Below are positions 1-8,090 of a stretch of DNA of 64,000 nucleotides, one piece after another. Each line of letters starts with the position of its first letter. Position 1 is the first letter of the stretch. A program made the translations under genes and the position numbers. Origin of the DNA: Kocuria sp. (GTDB taxonomy: Bacteria > Actinomycetota > Actinomycetes > Actinomycetales > Micrococcaceae); contig NZ_JAUMTZ010000005.1 of NCBI RefSeq assembly GCF_030530945.1, positions 33,674 through 97,673 of the forward strand, written 5' to 3'. Below the pieces are notes generated by a model, which saw only the letters and a list, made by a program, of their open reading frames with translations, made no database searches and was not told the origin of the DNA.

Positions 1-2
1 TG

Positions 3-746
3 CGCGGGCTGCGGATGGCGTACGGTTCCGCGGTGATCCTGGACGGCATCGACCTGGACCTGCCCGCCGGGCAGACCACCATGCTGCTGGGGGAGTCCGG
101 CTCCGGGAAGACCACCCTCTCGCGCAGCGTGGCCGGACTCAACGACGGCTACACCGGGGACGTGCTGCTGGACGGGCAGGTGCTCGCGCCCAGCACGCGG
201 CGGCGGAGCAACGAGCAGCGGCGGCGGATCCAGTACGTGTTCCAGTCGCCGTTCTCGTCCCTGAACCCGCGGCGCAGCATCGGCGACTCGCTGCAGGTGC
301 CGCTGGAGATGACCGGCGGGATGTCCCGCGCGCAGCGGCGCGCCGCCGTGGCGGACGCGCTGGACGCGGTGCGGCTGGGGCGCAGCTACATCGACCGCCG
401 CCCCGGGGAGCTCTCCGGCGGTGAGCGCCAGCGCGCGGCCGTGGCGCGGGCCCTCGTGAACGCACCCTCCCTGCTGATCTGCGACGAGATCACCTCCGCG
501 CTGGACGTCTCCGTGCAGGCGTCCGTGATCGAGCTGCTGCGGGAGCTGCAGCACGAACGCGGTCTGGCCATGCTGTTCGTGACCCACAACATCGCACTCG
601 CCCGGCACATCTCCCACACCCTCGCGGTGCTGGAGAAGGGGAAGCTGGTGGAGTACGGCCCCACGGACACCGTGCTGCGCCACCCGCGGCACGACTACAC
701 GCGGTCACTGCTGGAGCACGTGCCCACGCTGGAGGAGGCGGGATGA
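3..746 (+). CDS. Oligopeptide/dipeptide-type ABC transporter ATP-binding protein (5' partial)
   Basis: This is the ATPase subunit of an importer of the Opp/Dpp type, coupling ATP hydrolysis to uptake at the membrane. Numbering from the ATG at 15, it has Walker A GESGSGKT (26-33), Q-loop Gln77 in FQSPFSSLNP, signature LSGGE (133-137), Walker B ending CDE (153-158) and H-loop His191. The C-terminal VEYGPT...HPRHDYTRSLL is the tail typical of OppF/DppF proteins. The frame stays open to the window edge and the usual N-terminal strand would lie upstream of the ATG, so the true start is probably outside the window. The partner permeases and binding protein are not visible. The substrate cannot be told; peptide or nickel is a guess from the family. 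Confidence 0.9.
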   Translation, partial: RGLRMAYGSAVILDGIDLDLPAGQTTMLLGESGSGKTTLSRSVAGLNDGYTGDVLLDGQVLAPSTRRRSNEQRRRIQYVFQSPFSSLNPRRSIGDSLQVPLEMTGGMSRAQRRAAVADALDAVRLGRSYIDRRPGELSGGERQRAAVARALVNAPSLLICDEITSALDVSVQASVIELLRELQHERGLAMLFVTHNIALARHISHTLAVLEKGKLVEYGPTDTVLRHPRHDYTRSLLEHVPTLEEAG

Positions 747-769
747 GGCAGTCCTCGGTCCGTGGGTGA

Positions 770-819
770 GGAGGGGGTTCTGACCGGGTTTTGTCCTGGT
801 CTGCGGTGAGAACCTCTCC
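770..819. terminator. Hairpin between convergent ABC gene and LysR gene
   Basis: The arms 770-785 and 805-819 are near-complementary (GGAGGGGGTTCTGACC against GGTGAGAACCTCTCC, few mismatches), with a loop containing TTTT. It lies between two genes that converge, so it is probably a bidirectional terminator. Confidence 0.5.
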
Positions 820-860
820 TGACGCGTGGCAGAGGGGCGGACGTGCCCGGCCTCGTGCCC

Positions 861-1763
861 CTAGCCCGGACCGCTGCCCGTCCGCTGCGCCTCCGTCATG
901 AGTTCCGCCGCGAGGCCCTGCGTTCTGCGGGGGCCGTGCCACACGGCGTGCAGCTCGCGGCGCAGGTCCAGAACGGTGGGGACCCTCACCAGGGTTCCGG
1001 CGGCCAGGGCGTCGTCCACCGCGAGCCGGCTGAGCACTGCTGGGGCGGACCCCGCCTGCACGCTGACCCGCACTGCGGCGTTGCTGGGCATCTCCAGCAG
1101 CGACTGCGCGGGTCGGCCCAGGGCATCGTCCAGCGCCATGCGAGTCCCGGACCCGGCCTCACGGGTGATGAGCTGGGTGGCCGCGAGCTCGGCTGTGCTC
1201 ACGGGATCCTGCCGGGAGGCCCACGGATGCTGCGGGTGGACCACGAGCACCAGCTCGTCCCGGGCCACCACCGCGCGGTGCACCCCGGACGGAGGTTTCG
1301 GGCTCTCGACGAAGCCCACGTCCGCGGCGCCGTGCAGGATGTCCTGCACCACCTCGTGGGAGTTATGCACGGTCACCTGCACCCGGGAGTCCGGGAAGAC
1401 GGAACGGAGTCCTGCGAGCCACCGGGGGAGCAGGTGCTCGGCCACGGTCTGGCTTGCGGAGACCCGCAGGGACAGTGTTCCGGACGCGTCCTGTCCGAGG
1501 AGGGCGGCGCCGTCGACGAGCCGACGTGCGGCCGTGACCACCGACCGTGCCCAGTCCGTGACGAGCAGTCCGGCCGGGGTGAGGGTGGAGCCGCGGGTGG
1601 AGCGTTGCAGGAGAGGCGCGCCCAGGGAACGCTCCAGCCGGGCCACGGACCGGCTGGCGTTGGGTTGCGCCATCTCCACCGCGCGGGCGCCGGCGGCCAG
1701 GCTGCCGTGGTCCGCCACGGCCACGAGCAGCTCGAGCGCGGCGAGGTCGGGCCAGTGAGACAT
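861..1763 (-). CDS. LysR-family transcriptional regulator
   Basis: This is a DNA-binding transcription factor that senses a small molecule. The 300-residue length is normal. An N-terminal winged helix-turn-helix spans about residues 5-62 (LAALELLVAVADHGSLAAGA, then PNASRSVARLERSLG and LTPAG). A LysR substrate-binding domain follows from about residue 90. I chose the ATG at 1763 because the HTH begins right after it; the frame is open upstream but carries no recognisable domain. It is divergent from the TDT exporter at 1836, with a 72-bp gap that holds a LysR-type palindrome, so the exporter is its likely target. It ends in TAG, which is unusual here. The inducer is unknown. Confidence 0.88.
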   Translation of the reverse strand: MSHWPDLAALELLVAVADHGSLAAGARAVEMAQPNASRSVARLERSLGAPLLQRSTRGSTLTPAGLLVTDWARSVVTAARRLVDGAALLGQDASGTLSLRVSASQTVAEHLLPRWLAGLRSVFPDSRVQVTVHNSHEVVQDILHGAADVGFVESPKPPSGVHRAVVARDELVLVVHPQHPWASRQDPVSTAELAATQLITREAGSGTRMALDDALGRPAQSLLEMPSNAAVRVSVQAGSAPAVLSRLAVDDALAAGTLVRVPTVLDLRRELHAVWHGPRRTQGLAAELMTEAQRTGSGPG

Positions 1764-1776
1764 ATCCGCAAGATAT
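1762..1776. promoter_or_regulatory. LysR-type operator (T-N11-A palindrome)
   Basis: ATATC-N5-GATAT is a perfect inverted repeat that fits the T-N11-A rule for LysR-type sites. It overlaps the start codon of the LysR gene and lies about 60 bp before the TDT start. Autoregulation and control of the exporter are inferred. Confidence 0.6.
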
Positions 1777-1835
1777 ACCCAGCATGTGAAACCACGGGCT
1801 ACCGGCGGGGAGATGACGAGCGAGACCCTGGATCC

Positions 1836-3098
1836 ATGAGCCACACTGCCGCGCCACTGCCGGAACCGGACCGCACCGCAGAACCCGCCGTCACCCTCCA
1901 CGACCGGGCAACCCACGCGGCCGTGGGTCTGTCAGACCGCGCGGCCGGAGCCCCCGGAAACCGTGCCGCCACCGTCCCCACCGGGGGAGCAGCGGGCGCG
2001 CGGCAGCCCGCACGCCCCAGCTCCGCGCCGCTGCCCCCGCCGGGTCCGCAGTGGTACGGCTCCCTCATGGGCACGGGCATCCTGGCCACTCTCGTGCAGA
2101 CCCTCGGGGAGGACCTTCCCGGTGGCACAACGCTTGCGGTGGCTCTGCTGCTGGTCGCCTGGTGCACATTCCTGGGCCTGACCACGGCCTTCGCCCTGCG
2201 GATCGTGCGCCGCCCCGGTGTGCTGGCGGACACCATCCGCGACCTCCCCGTGCTGGCCACGTGGGGCATGGTGTCCATGGGCATCCTCTCCCTGGGCTCG
2301 GCAACCGCCACCGTGGTTCCCGCCCACTGGCCCGCGCTGGCATCCGCGGCGTGGGCCGTGGACGGCGTGCTGTGGAGCGTGGGCACCGTGCTGGGCGTGC
2401 TGACGGCCCTCGGCTTCGCCACCCGGCTGATCGGCCGGGAGGTGGGCTCACCCACCACCACGTGGGGCCTGCCCATCGTGCCGCCCATGGTCTCCGCCAC
2501 CACTGGCGCCGCCCTGGTGCCCCACCTGACCACCCGCCACGACCAGCTGCTCCTCGAGATCGCGGCGGTCGCGTGCTTCTTCCTCGCCCTCGTGCTGGGG
2601 CTCGTGGTCTTCACGGTGGCCTACCACCACCACTGGCGCGTGGCCCCGCTGCCGCTGGCGGCCGCCACCAGCGCGTGGATTCCCCTGGGCGTGGTGGGCC
2701 AGTCCACCGCCGCGGCCCAGGTGCTCGCCGTCCAGGCCCAGCGCTTCGTGCTCCCGGAGGACGCCGGGACGCTCACCCAGGTGGCCAACGGCTACGGCGT
2801 CGTCGTGCTCTCGTGCGGCATCCCCCTGGCAGTGTGGGCCACGGCCATGACGGTGCGCGGCTTCCGCGGCGGCATGGCCTACTCGCCGGGCTGGTGGGCG
2901 CTCACGTTCCCCATCGGCACCGTGTGCCTGGGGCTGCACGGTCTGGAGAGCGGCACGAGGGTCCGCGCGTTCGGTCTGGCGTCCGACGCCGTGTGCCTGG
3001 TCCTGCTCGGCACCTGGACCCTCTGCGCCGTCGCCACGGCCCGATCCGTGCGTGCTCACGCCTCCCACCCCGCCCGCTGGCTAGCATGGGAGTCATGA
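1836..3098 (+). CDS. TDT-family (TehA/Mae1/SSU1-like) membrane transporter
   Basis: This integral membrane transporter belongs to the tellurite-resistance/dicarboxylate/sulfite exporter family. About 70 residues of Pro/Ala/Gly-rich N-terminal tail precede a run of roughly ten hydrophobic segments. The first of these carries SLMGTGILATL (77-87), typical of the start of TM1 in TDT proteins. The length is 420 residues, slightly long because of the tail. The ATG at 1836 is the first start in this frame after the divergent LysR gene. The substrate is not determined: sulfite, malate or tellurite are family options. Its stop overlaps the next gene by ATGA, suggesting translational coupling. Confidence 0.8.
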   Translation: MSHTAAPLPEPDRTAEPAVTLHDRATHAAVGLSDRAAGAPGNRAATVPTGGAAGARQPARPSSAPLPPPGPQWYGSLMGTGILATLVQTLGEDLPGGTTLAVALLLVAWCTFLGLTTAFALRIVRRPGVLADTIRDLPVLATWGMVSMGILSLGSATATVVPAHWPALASAAWAVDGVLWSVGTVLGVLTALGFATRLIGREVGSPTTTWGLPIVPPMVSATTGAALVPHLTTRHDQLLLEIAAVACFFLALVLGLVVFTVAYHHHWRVAPLPLAAATSAWIPLGVVGQSTAAAQVLAVQAQRFVLPEDAGTLTQVANGYGVVVLSCGIPLAVWATAMTVRGFRGGMAYSPGWWALTFPIGTVCLGLHGLESGTRVRAFGLASDAVCLVLLGTWTLCAVATARSVRAHASHPARWLAWES

Positions 3099-4156
3099 AG
3101 GCTACTGAAGAATCGTTCGTCCGGGCCGAGATCCAGGGCCACACCGGGCTGCTGACCCTCACCCGTGACAAGGCGCTGAACGCGCTGAACCGGAGCATGT
3201 ACCACCAGCTCGTGAACGCCCTGCAGATGTGGCGGGACGATCCCGCGATCACTGAGGTGGTCCTGCGCTCCGACCTGCCCAAGGCGCTGTGCGCGGGCGG
3301 GGACATCAAGGAGGTGCGGACCGCGGCGCTGGCGGGTCACGAGGACGAGATCCGGGACGCGTTCGGCACCGAGTACTCCATGAACGCGATCATCGCCCGC
3401 TACCCCAAGCCGTACGTGGCCATGATGAACGGCATCGTGATGGGCGGTGGCATGGGCCTCTCGGTCCACGGCTCCCACCGGGTCGTCACGGAGACCACGC
3501 AGCTGGCCATGCCGGAGACGGCCATCGGGTTCTTCACGGACGTGGGGGCCAGCTTCTTCCTGCCGCGCGTCACCCGCGGTGCCGGGGCCGGCATCGACGA
3601 CGACGCCGCGCGGCGTGAGTCCCTCGCCGTCGCCCGGTACCTCGGGCTGGGTGGGGTGCGGATCACCGGTGCGGACGCCATCGCCCTGGGCCTGGCGGAC
3701 ACGTACATCGACTCGTCGGACGCGGACGCGTTCGTGGACGCCGTTCTCGCGGACGGGGTGGACGCCGCGGTGCAGCGCTTCGCCCGGGAGGCCCCCGAGT
3801 CCGAGGTGCTGGGCCGCTGGGACGAGATCGTGGCGACCTACTCCGGGAACACCCTGGAGCAGGTCATGGAGTCCGCCGGATCCGAGCTGGAGGGCATGAG
3901 CCCCACGTCCCTGGCGCGCGTCTTCGAGCTGCTGGACAGGGGCGCGGAGGACGACGACGTGGTGTCCTGCCTGGAGCGCGAGCTGCGCATGGCGGAGGAC
4001 ACCGCCGTGGGCCACGACTTCATCGAGGGCGTGCGCGCAGTGATGGTGGACAAGGACAAGGATCCGCACTGGGACCCGGAGACCGTGGCGGAGGTGGACC
4101 AGGACCGCATCCGCGCCGTGGCGGACCAGAAGTCCGAGCTGCCCATCCGGGTCTGA
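3095..4156 (+). CDS. 3-hydroxyisobutyryl-CoA hydrolase-like enoyl-CoA hydratase/isomerase
   Basis: The enzyme probably hydrolyses 3-hydroxyisobutyryl-CoA in valine breakdown. It has the crotonase fold with CAGGD (66-70), oxyanion segment GGGMG (117-121), the AMPETAIG loop (138-145) and TDVGASFFLPR (148-158). The last two pair in the HIBYL-CoA hydrolase branch rather than in true hydratases. The 353-residue length also fits that branch. The ATG at 3095 overlaps the TDT stop as ATGA, with GGGAG just upstream; an in-frame ATG at 3086 is an alternative. The Asp in TDVG is where this branch usually reads PDVG, a minor oddity. A wider crotonase role cannot be excluded. Confidence 0.82.
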   Translation: MKATEESFVRAEIQGHTGLLTLTRDKALNALNRSMYHQLVNALQMWRDDPAITEVVLRSDLPKALCAGGDIKEVRTAALAGHEDEIRDAFGTEYSMNAIIARYPKPYVAMMNGIVMGGGMGLSVHGSHRVVTETTQLAMPETAIGFFTDVGASFFLPRVTRGAGAGIDDDAARRESLAVARYLGLGGVRITGADAIALGLADTYIDSSDADAFVDAVLADGVDAAVQRFAREAPESEVLGRWDEIVATYSGNTLEQVMESAGSELEGMSPTSLARVFELLDRGAEDDDVVSCLERELRMAEDTAVGHDFIEGVRAVMVDKDKDPHWDPETVAEVDQDRIRAVADQKSELPIRV

Positions 4157-4182
4157 CACGGACCCCCTCCGCCCGGGAGTGC

Positions 4183-4218
4183 CGACGCCCCGCACACGAG
4201 AAGGTGTGCGGGGCGTCG
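4183..4218. terminator. Perfect 15-bp terminator hairpin
   Basis: The arms 4183-4197 and 4204-4218 are perfectly complementary (CGACGCCCCGCACAC), with loop GAGAAG. It sits between the convergent hydrolase and permease genes and would serve both. Confidence 0.85.
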
Positions 4219-4242
4219 TCGTCGTCCGGAAGGGGCGCCGGG

Positions 4243-5658
4243 TCAGCCCAGGGGTGAGGGGCTCTGGGAGGTGTCCGGGTCCAGCGGGTCCGAGCCCACC
4301 GAGCCGCGGGCGCGCGCAATGGTGGCCATGAGGTGGTAGACCACCAGGGTGGCGGCGGTGCCCAGGGCGATGCCCGCGAAGTCCAGCCCGGCGAAGGACC
4401 ACGTGTAGTTGCCGATGCCCACGATCATGGCGATCGCGGCGGTGGTGAGGTTGACCGGGTTGGAGAAGTCCACGCGGTTCTGCACCCAGATGCGCACGCC
4501 CAGCATGCCGATCATGCCGTAGAGCACGGTGGCCGCCCCGCCCAGGACGCCCTGGGGGACGGTGGCCACGGCGGCCCCGAAGACCGGGGTCACGCTCAGC
4601 AGCACGGCCACGAGCGCCGCCACCCAGTACGCCGCGGTGGAGTAGACGCGGGTGGCGGCCATGACGCCGATGTTCTCCGCGTACGTGGTGGTGCCGGAGC
4701 CGCCGCCGGAGCCGGCGATCATGGTGGCCAGCCCGTCGGACATGATGGCGCGGCCGGTGTAGGGGTCCAGGTCGTCGCCGGTCATCAGGGCCACGGACTT
4801 CACGTGCCCGATGTTCTCCGCCACGAGCACCAGGATCACGGGGATGAACAGCCCGGCCAGGCTCAGGTGGAACTCGGGGGTGTGGAACTGCGGCAGCCCG
4901 AACAGCCCCTGCTGCTCCCACGCCGCGCGGATGCTGGTGAAGTCCACCTCCCCGCGCACCACGGCGGTGAGGTAGCCGATCACCACGCCCAGCAGGATGG
5001 ACAGCCGCCCCAGGATCCCGCGGAACAGCACCGAGACCAGCACGATGGAGCCCAGGGTCACCAGCGCGGTGACGGGCGCGGCCGTGAAGTTCTCCTTGGC
5101 GGAGGGCGCCAGGTTGAACCCGATCAGCGCCACGATGGTGCCGGTCACCGCGGGCGGCATGAGCGTCTGCAGCCATCCCGTGCCCGCCACCTGCACGACG
5201 ACGCCGATCAGGAACAGCGCGGCACCCGCCATCACCACCCCGCCCAGCGCGCCCCCGGGCCCGTACTGGCTCACGGAGGCGGTGATGGGCGCAATGAACG
5301 CGAACGAGGACCCCAGGTAGCTCGGCACCCTCCCGGCCGTGAGCACCAGGAACAGGATGGTGCCGATCCCGGAGAAGAACAGGGTGGTGGCCGGCGGGAA
5401 GCCCGTGAGCAGGGGCACCAGGAACGTGGCGCCGAACATGGCCACCACGTGCTGCGCGCCGATCGAGATGGTCCGCGGCCACGCCAGGCGCTCGCGCGGC
5501 GTCACCACGTCCCCGGGCGCCACGTGCCGGCCGTCCCCGTGCAGCCGCCAGTCCAGGCCCAGCCGTTCGACGACGCCGCCGCGCCGGTTCCCGGCGTGGG
5601 GATCCTGCTGCTTCCCACCTGGTGGCGGGGTGTGTGAAGGGGAAACCGGGGTGCTCAT
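4243..5658 (-). CDS. uraA: Uracil/xanthine permease, NCS2 family
   Basis: A proton-linked nucleobase importer in the membrane. It shows the NCS2 hallmarks: Gln-His at 69-70 in GAQHVVAMFGAT, Glu281 in VAENIGHV, and TTTYAENIGV (323-332). About 14 hydrophobic segments span 471 residues. The UraA-type sequence favours uracil over xanthine, but this is inference. The start at 5658 is set by AGGAG five bases upstream. A -10 TAGAAT lies at 5702-5707 on this strand. It is a single-gene unit that terminates at the shared hairpin 4183-4218. The N-terminal 40 residues are hydrophilic and Pro/Gly-rich. Confidence 0.88.
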   Translation of the reverse strand: MSTPVSPSHTPPPGGKQQDPHAGNRRGGVVERLGLDWRLHGDGRHVAPGDVVTPRERLAWPRTISIGAQHVVAMFGATFLVPLLTGFPPATTLFFSGIGTILFLVLTAGRVPSYLGSSFAFIAPITASVSQYGPGGALGGVVMAGAALFLIGVVVQVAGTGWLQTLMPPAVTGTIVALIGFNLAPSAKENFTAAPVTALVTLGSIVLVSVLFRGILGRLSILLGVVIGYLTAVVRGEVDFTSIRAAWEQQGLFGLPQFHTPEFHLSLAGLFIPVILVLVAENIGHVKSVALMTGDDLDPYTGRAIMSDGLATMIAGSGGGSGTTTYAENIGVMAATRVYSTAAYWVAALVAVLLSVTPVFGAAVATVPQGVLGGAATVLYGMIGMLGVRIWVQNRVDFSNPVNLTTAAIAMIVGIGNYTWSFAGLDFAGIALGTAATLVVYHLMATIARARGSVGSDPLDPDTSQSPSPLG

Positions 5659-5701
5659 GGGTGCTCCTTGTCCTGGGCGACCCGGAGGTGCCGCCCCCGG
5701 A

Positions 5702-5707
5702 ATTCTA
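5702..5707 (-). promoter_or_regulatory. -10 element for uracil permease
   Basis: TAGAAT on the minus strand lies 44 bp before the permease start. No convincing -35 is seen. Confidence 0.4.
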
Positions 5708-5755
5708 GTGCGCCGGGCCCTTCCGAGGACCCGTGGTCGTTCTCCCTCCCGGGGC

Positions 5756-5783
5756 TTGAAGCACTGCTACGGACGAGTAACCT
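5756..5783 (+). promoter_or_regulatory. Candidate promoter for 3-hydroxyacyl-CoA dehydrogenase
   Basis: TTGAAG (5756-5761), a 16-bp spacer and TAACCT (5778-5783) precede the gene at 5840. This is one of the few clear -35/-10 pairs in the window. Confidence 0.45.
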
Positions 5784-5839
5784 GCGTTCCGGGGGCCACG
5801 CCCGTGGTCTCCGGACTCGCAGGGGAGTGGGAACACATC

Positions 5840-6694
5840 ATGGCTGAACTGAGCAGAGTGACCGTCGTCGGATCCGGGGTGCTCGGATCGCAGATCGCGT
5901 TCCAGGCCGCGTACTTCGGCAGGACCGTCACCGTCTACGACATCAGCGACGAGATCATCGCCAGGCTGCCCGCCAAGTGGGAACGGCTCTCCGGTTTCTA
6001 CGCCCGGGACATGGCGGCCACCCCGCAGCAGCTGGAGCAGGCCGTGGCTCGGCTGAGCGCCACCACGGACCTGGCAGCAGCACTCACGGACGCGGACATC
6101 GTGATCGAGGCCGTTCCGGAGAACCTGGAGCTGAAGAAGAAGGTGTGGGCGCAGATCGGTGCGGCGGCGCCGTCGTCCGCCCTGCTGTGCACCAACTCGT
6201 CCACGCTGCTGCCCAGCGACATCGCCGGGGCCACGGGCCACCCGGAACGGTTCCTGGCCCTGCACTTCGCCAACGAGGTGTGGCGCAACAACACTGGCGA
6301 GGTCATGGGCCACGCGGGCACGGACCCCGCCGCGGTGGCGGCCGTGCTGGCGTTCGCGGCGGAGATCGGCATGGTGCCCGTCCACGTGAAGAAGGAGCAG
6401 GCCGGGTACATCCTCAACACCCTCCTGGTCCCGTTCCTCAGCGCCGCCGCACACCTGTGGGTCAACGACATCGCCCAGACCGAGGAGATCGACAGGACCT
6501 GGCGCACCGCCACCGGCTCGCCCCTGGGCCCCTTCCAGATCCTGGACCACGTGGGCATGGAGACCTTCTACCAGGTCAACCTCAACGCGGGAACCCCGGA
6601 GGCGACGCGGGTGGCCGAGCGGGTCAAGGCCGAGTACATCGACAGGGGCTACATGGGCCGGGACACGGGGAGGGGCTTCTACACGTACGAGTGA
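5840..6694 (+). CDS. 3-hydroxyacyl-CoA dehydrogenase family protein
   Basis: An NAD-dependent oxidoreductase, probably acting on 3-hydroxyacyl-CoA in fatty-acid or branched-chain degradation. The Rossmann motif GSGVLGSQ spans 11-18, with acidic Asp34 at the end of strand 2. AVPENLELKK (91-100), TNSSTLLP (118-125) and His142 in LHFANEVW follow. Family members usually read HFFNP; here the Pro is Glu, though His and Asn are kept. The length of 284 matches single-domain bacterial enzymes. A GGGGAG ribosome site precedes the ATG at 5840. No thiolase or acyl-CoA dehydrogenase is adjacent, so substrate chain length is unknown. Confidence 0.82.
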   Translation: MAELSRVTVVGSGVLGSQIAFQAAYFGRTVTVYDISDEIIARLPAKWERLSGFYARDMAATPQQLEQAVARLSATTDLAAALTDADIVIEAVPENLELKKKVWAQIGAAAPSSALLCTNSSTLLPSDIAGATGHPERFLALHFANEVWRNNTGEVMGHAGTDPAAVAAVLAFAAEIGMVPVHVKKEQAGYILNTLLVPFLSAAAHLWVNDIAQTEEIDRTWRTATGSPLGPFQILDHVGMETFYQVNLNAGTPEATRVAERVKAEYIDRGYMGRDTGRGFYTYE

Positions 6695-6875
6695 GGGGGG
6701 GATGCGGCGGGGCGCCCGGCCCGGGGTTTGCCGCAAAAACTGAGCAGATGCGGATTTCAGCGGCGGATGTGGCACCTGCTCCGTTGTTGCAGGCGCCTGC
6801 CAGGCGTATCGCCCCCACGCCGCCACCTCCCAGTCCCGATGGCCGCGGGGTGCGTCCCTGGGGGAAGATGAACCC

Positions 6876-8069
6876 ATGCCCAACCACCCACGGCGCCGCA
6901 CGCGGCGGATCCAGGCCCTCCGCGACGACCTGCTGCAGCGGGGCCTGCCCCTGGTGCTGGAACCCCGCGACCGGTTCCAGGGAGTGGTCCCCCGCAGCGC
7001 CCCCGCGCTCTTCGGGGTGCTCATCCTGCTGGTGGGGCTGATCCAGTTCGGCCGGGGCGTGGAGGACGTCACGGAGGACGAGCTCGCGGGCCTGAGCCAG
7101 GACCAGGCGGTGGCGGCCGGCACGGGGCTGCTGATCATGGTGTGCTTCCCCGTGGGGTGGTGGCTGCTGCGGGTGATCCTGCGGCACGTGAGCAGCCGGG
7201 TGGCATCGGTGGTCGGTGTGGTGGTCGTGGTGGCGCTGCTCGTTCTCCCGTGGCTGCCGGTCAGTGGGCTGGAGCTCAGCGTCGTGGACGTCCTGCTCAT
7301 CCTGGCGGTGATCCTCCTGGCCACCTACGGGGGTGTGGGCTCGGTGCTCGCGTGGGCCTCCCGGCGTGCGGCGCGGGAGATGAACCACGTGGGGTCCATG
7401 GTGGGCCGGGTGCTGCCCATCCTGATGCTCGCGCTGCTGTTCTCCTTCTTCAACGCGGAGATCTGGCAGGTGGTGGCCCAGCTGTCCATGGCCCGCACCT
7501 GGGTGATCGTGGGAGTCATGGGGGCGCTGGGCGTCGCCCTGGCCATCCTCAACGCCCGGGACGAGATCGCGCGGATCGTCCGCAGCTACGACGTCCACGG
7601 CGGCGGGCCCGACCTGAGCCCCCCGGAGCGCGCGAACATCACCACCATGTGCGTGCTGATCAGCCTGATCCAGGTGCTGCTGCTGGGCGTGGTGGTCTTC
7701 GTGTTCTACGTGGTCTTCGGGGTGCTGTCCGTCTCCAAGGTCACCGCGACCCAGTGGATCGGCAGTCCGCCCGCCGAGTTCACCGGGGTGCTCTCCGGAC
7801 TGCCCGTGTCCCTGCCGCTCGTGCAGGTGTGCATGGTGCTGGCCGCGTTCAGCGCCCTGAACTTCATCGTGAGCATCGGCACCGACCCCACCTACCGCAC
7901 CACGTTCCTGGAGCCCGCGCTCGCGGAGGTCCGCCAGGGCCTGGAGGTCCGCGACGAGTACGTCGGCCTCCGCCGCGGCGGCGCCCCGCAGGACCACGGC
8001 GCCCCGTGGGACCGCGGCGCCGCCGGTGGCACGGCCCACGACGCCGCCCAGTCCACCCCGCGCGCCTGA
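6876..8069 (+). CDS. Hypothetical multi-pass membrane protein
   Basis: I do not recognise this family. The 397 residues begin with a basic N-terminus (PNHPRRRTRR). Hydrophobic segments follow near residues 42-60, 84-102, 109-128, 134-154, 172-196, 207-222, 255-285 and 312-335. The tail is hydrophilic and Gly/Asp-rich. GGGGGAAG ends about seven bases before the ATG at 6876, supporting that start. It is only 21 bp before the DtxR-family regulator, but the latter seems to have its own leaderless promoter. No transporter signature or catalytic motif is visible. Confidence 0.75.
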   Translation: MPNHPRRRTRRIQALRDDLLQRGLPLVLEPRDRFQGVVPRSAPALFGVLILLVGLIQFGRGVEDVTEDELAGLSQDQAVAAGTGLLIMVCFPVGWWLLRVILRHVSSRVASVVGVVVVVALLVLPWLPVSGLELSVVDVLLILAVILLATYGGVGSVLAWASRRAAREMNHVGSMVGRVLPILMLALLFSFFNAEIWQVVAQLSMARTWVIVGVMGALGVALAILNARDEIARIVRSYDVHGGGPDLSPPERANITTMCVLISLIQVLLLGVVVFVFYVVFGVLSVSKVTATQWIGSPPAEFTGVLSGLPVSLPLVQVCMVLAAFSALNFIVSIGTDPTYRTTFLEPALAEVRQGLEVRDEYVGLRRGGAPQDHGAPWDRGAAGGTAHDAAQSTPRA

Positions 8070-8078
8070 CACCCCCGC

Positions 8079-8084
8079 TACCCT
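8079..8084 (+). promoter_or_regulatory. Leaderless -10 element of DtxR-family gene
   Basis: TACCCT is followed by exactly 6 nt and then GTG at 8091, with no Shine-Dalgarno sequence. This fits transcription starting at or next to the start codon. Confidence 0.55.
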
Positions 8085-8090
8085 GAACCC

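Noticed and set aside
3056..5482. 808-residue open frame on the minus strand
   Set aside because: It is a shadow frame. The real genes (hydrolase on plus, uracil permease on minus in another frame) have clear motifs, and this frame gives Arg/Gly/His-rich nonsense.
6695..6875. Possible tRNA or riboswitch in a 181-bp gap
   Set aside because: I found no cloverleaf, CCA end or known aptamer core. It is more likely a plain promoter region.
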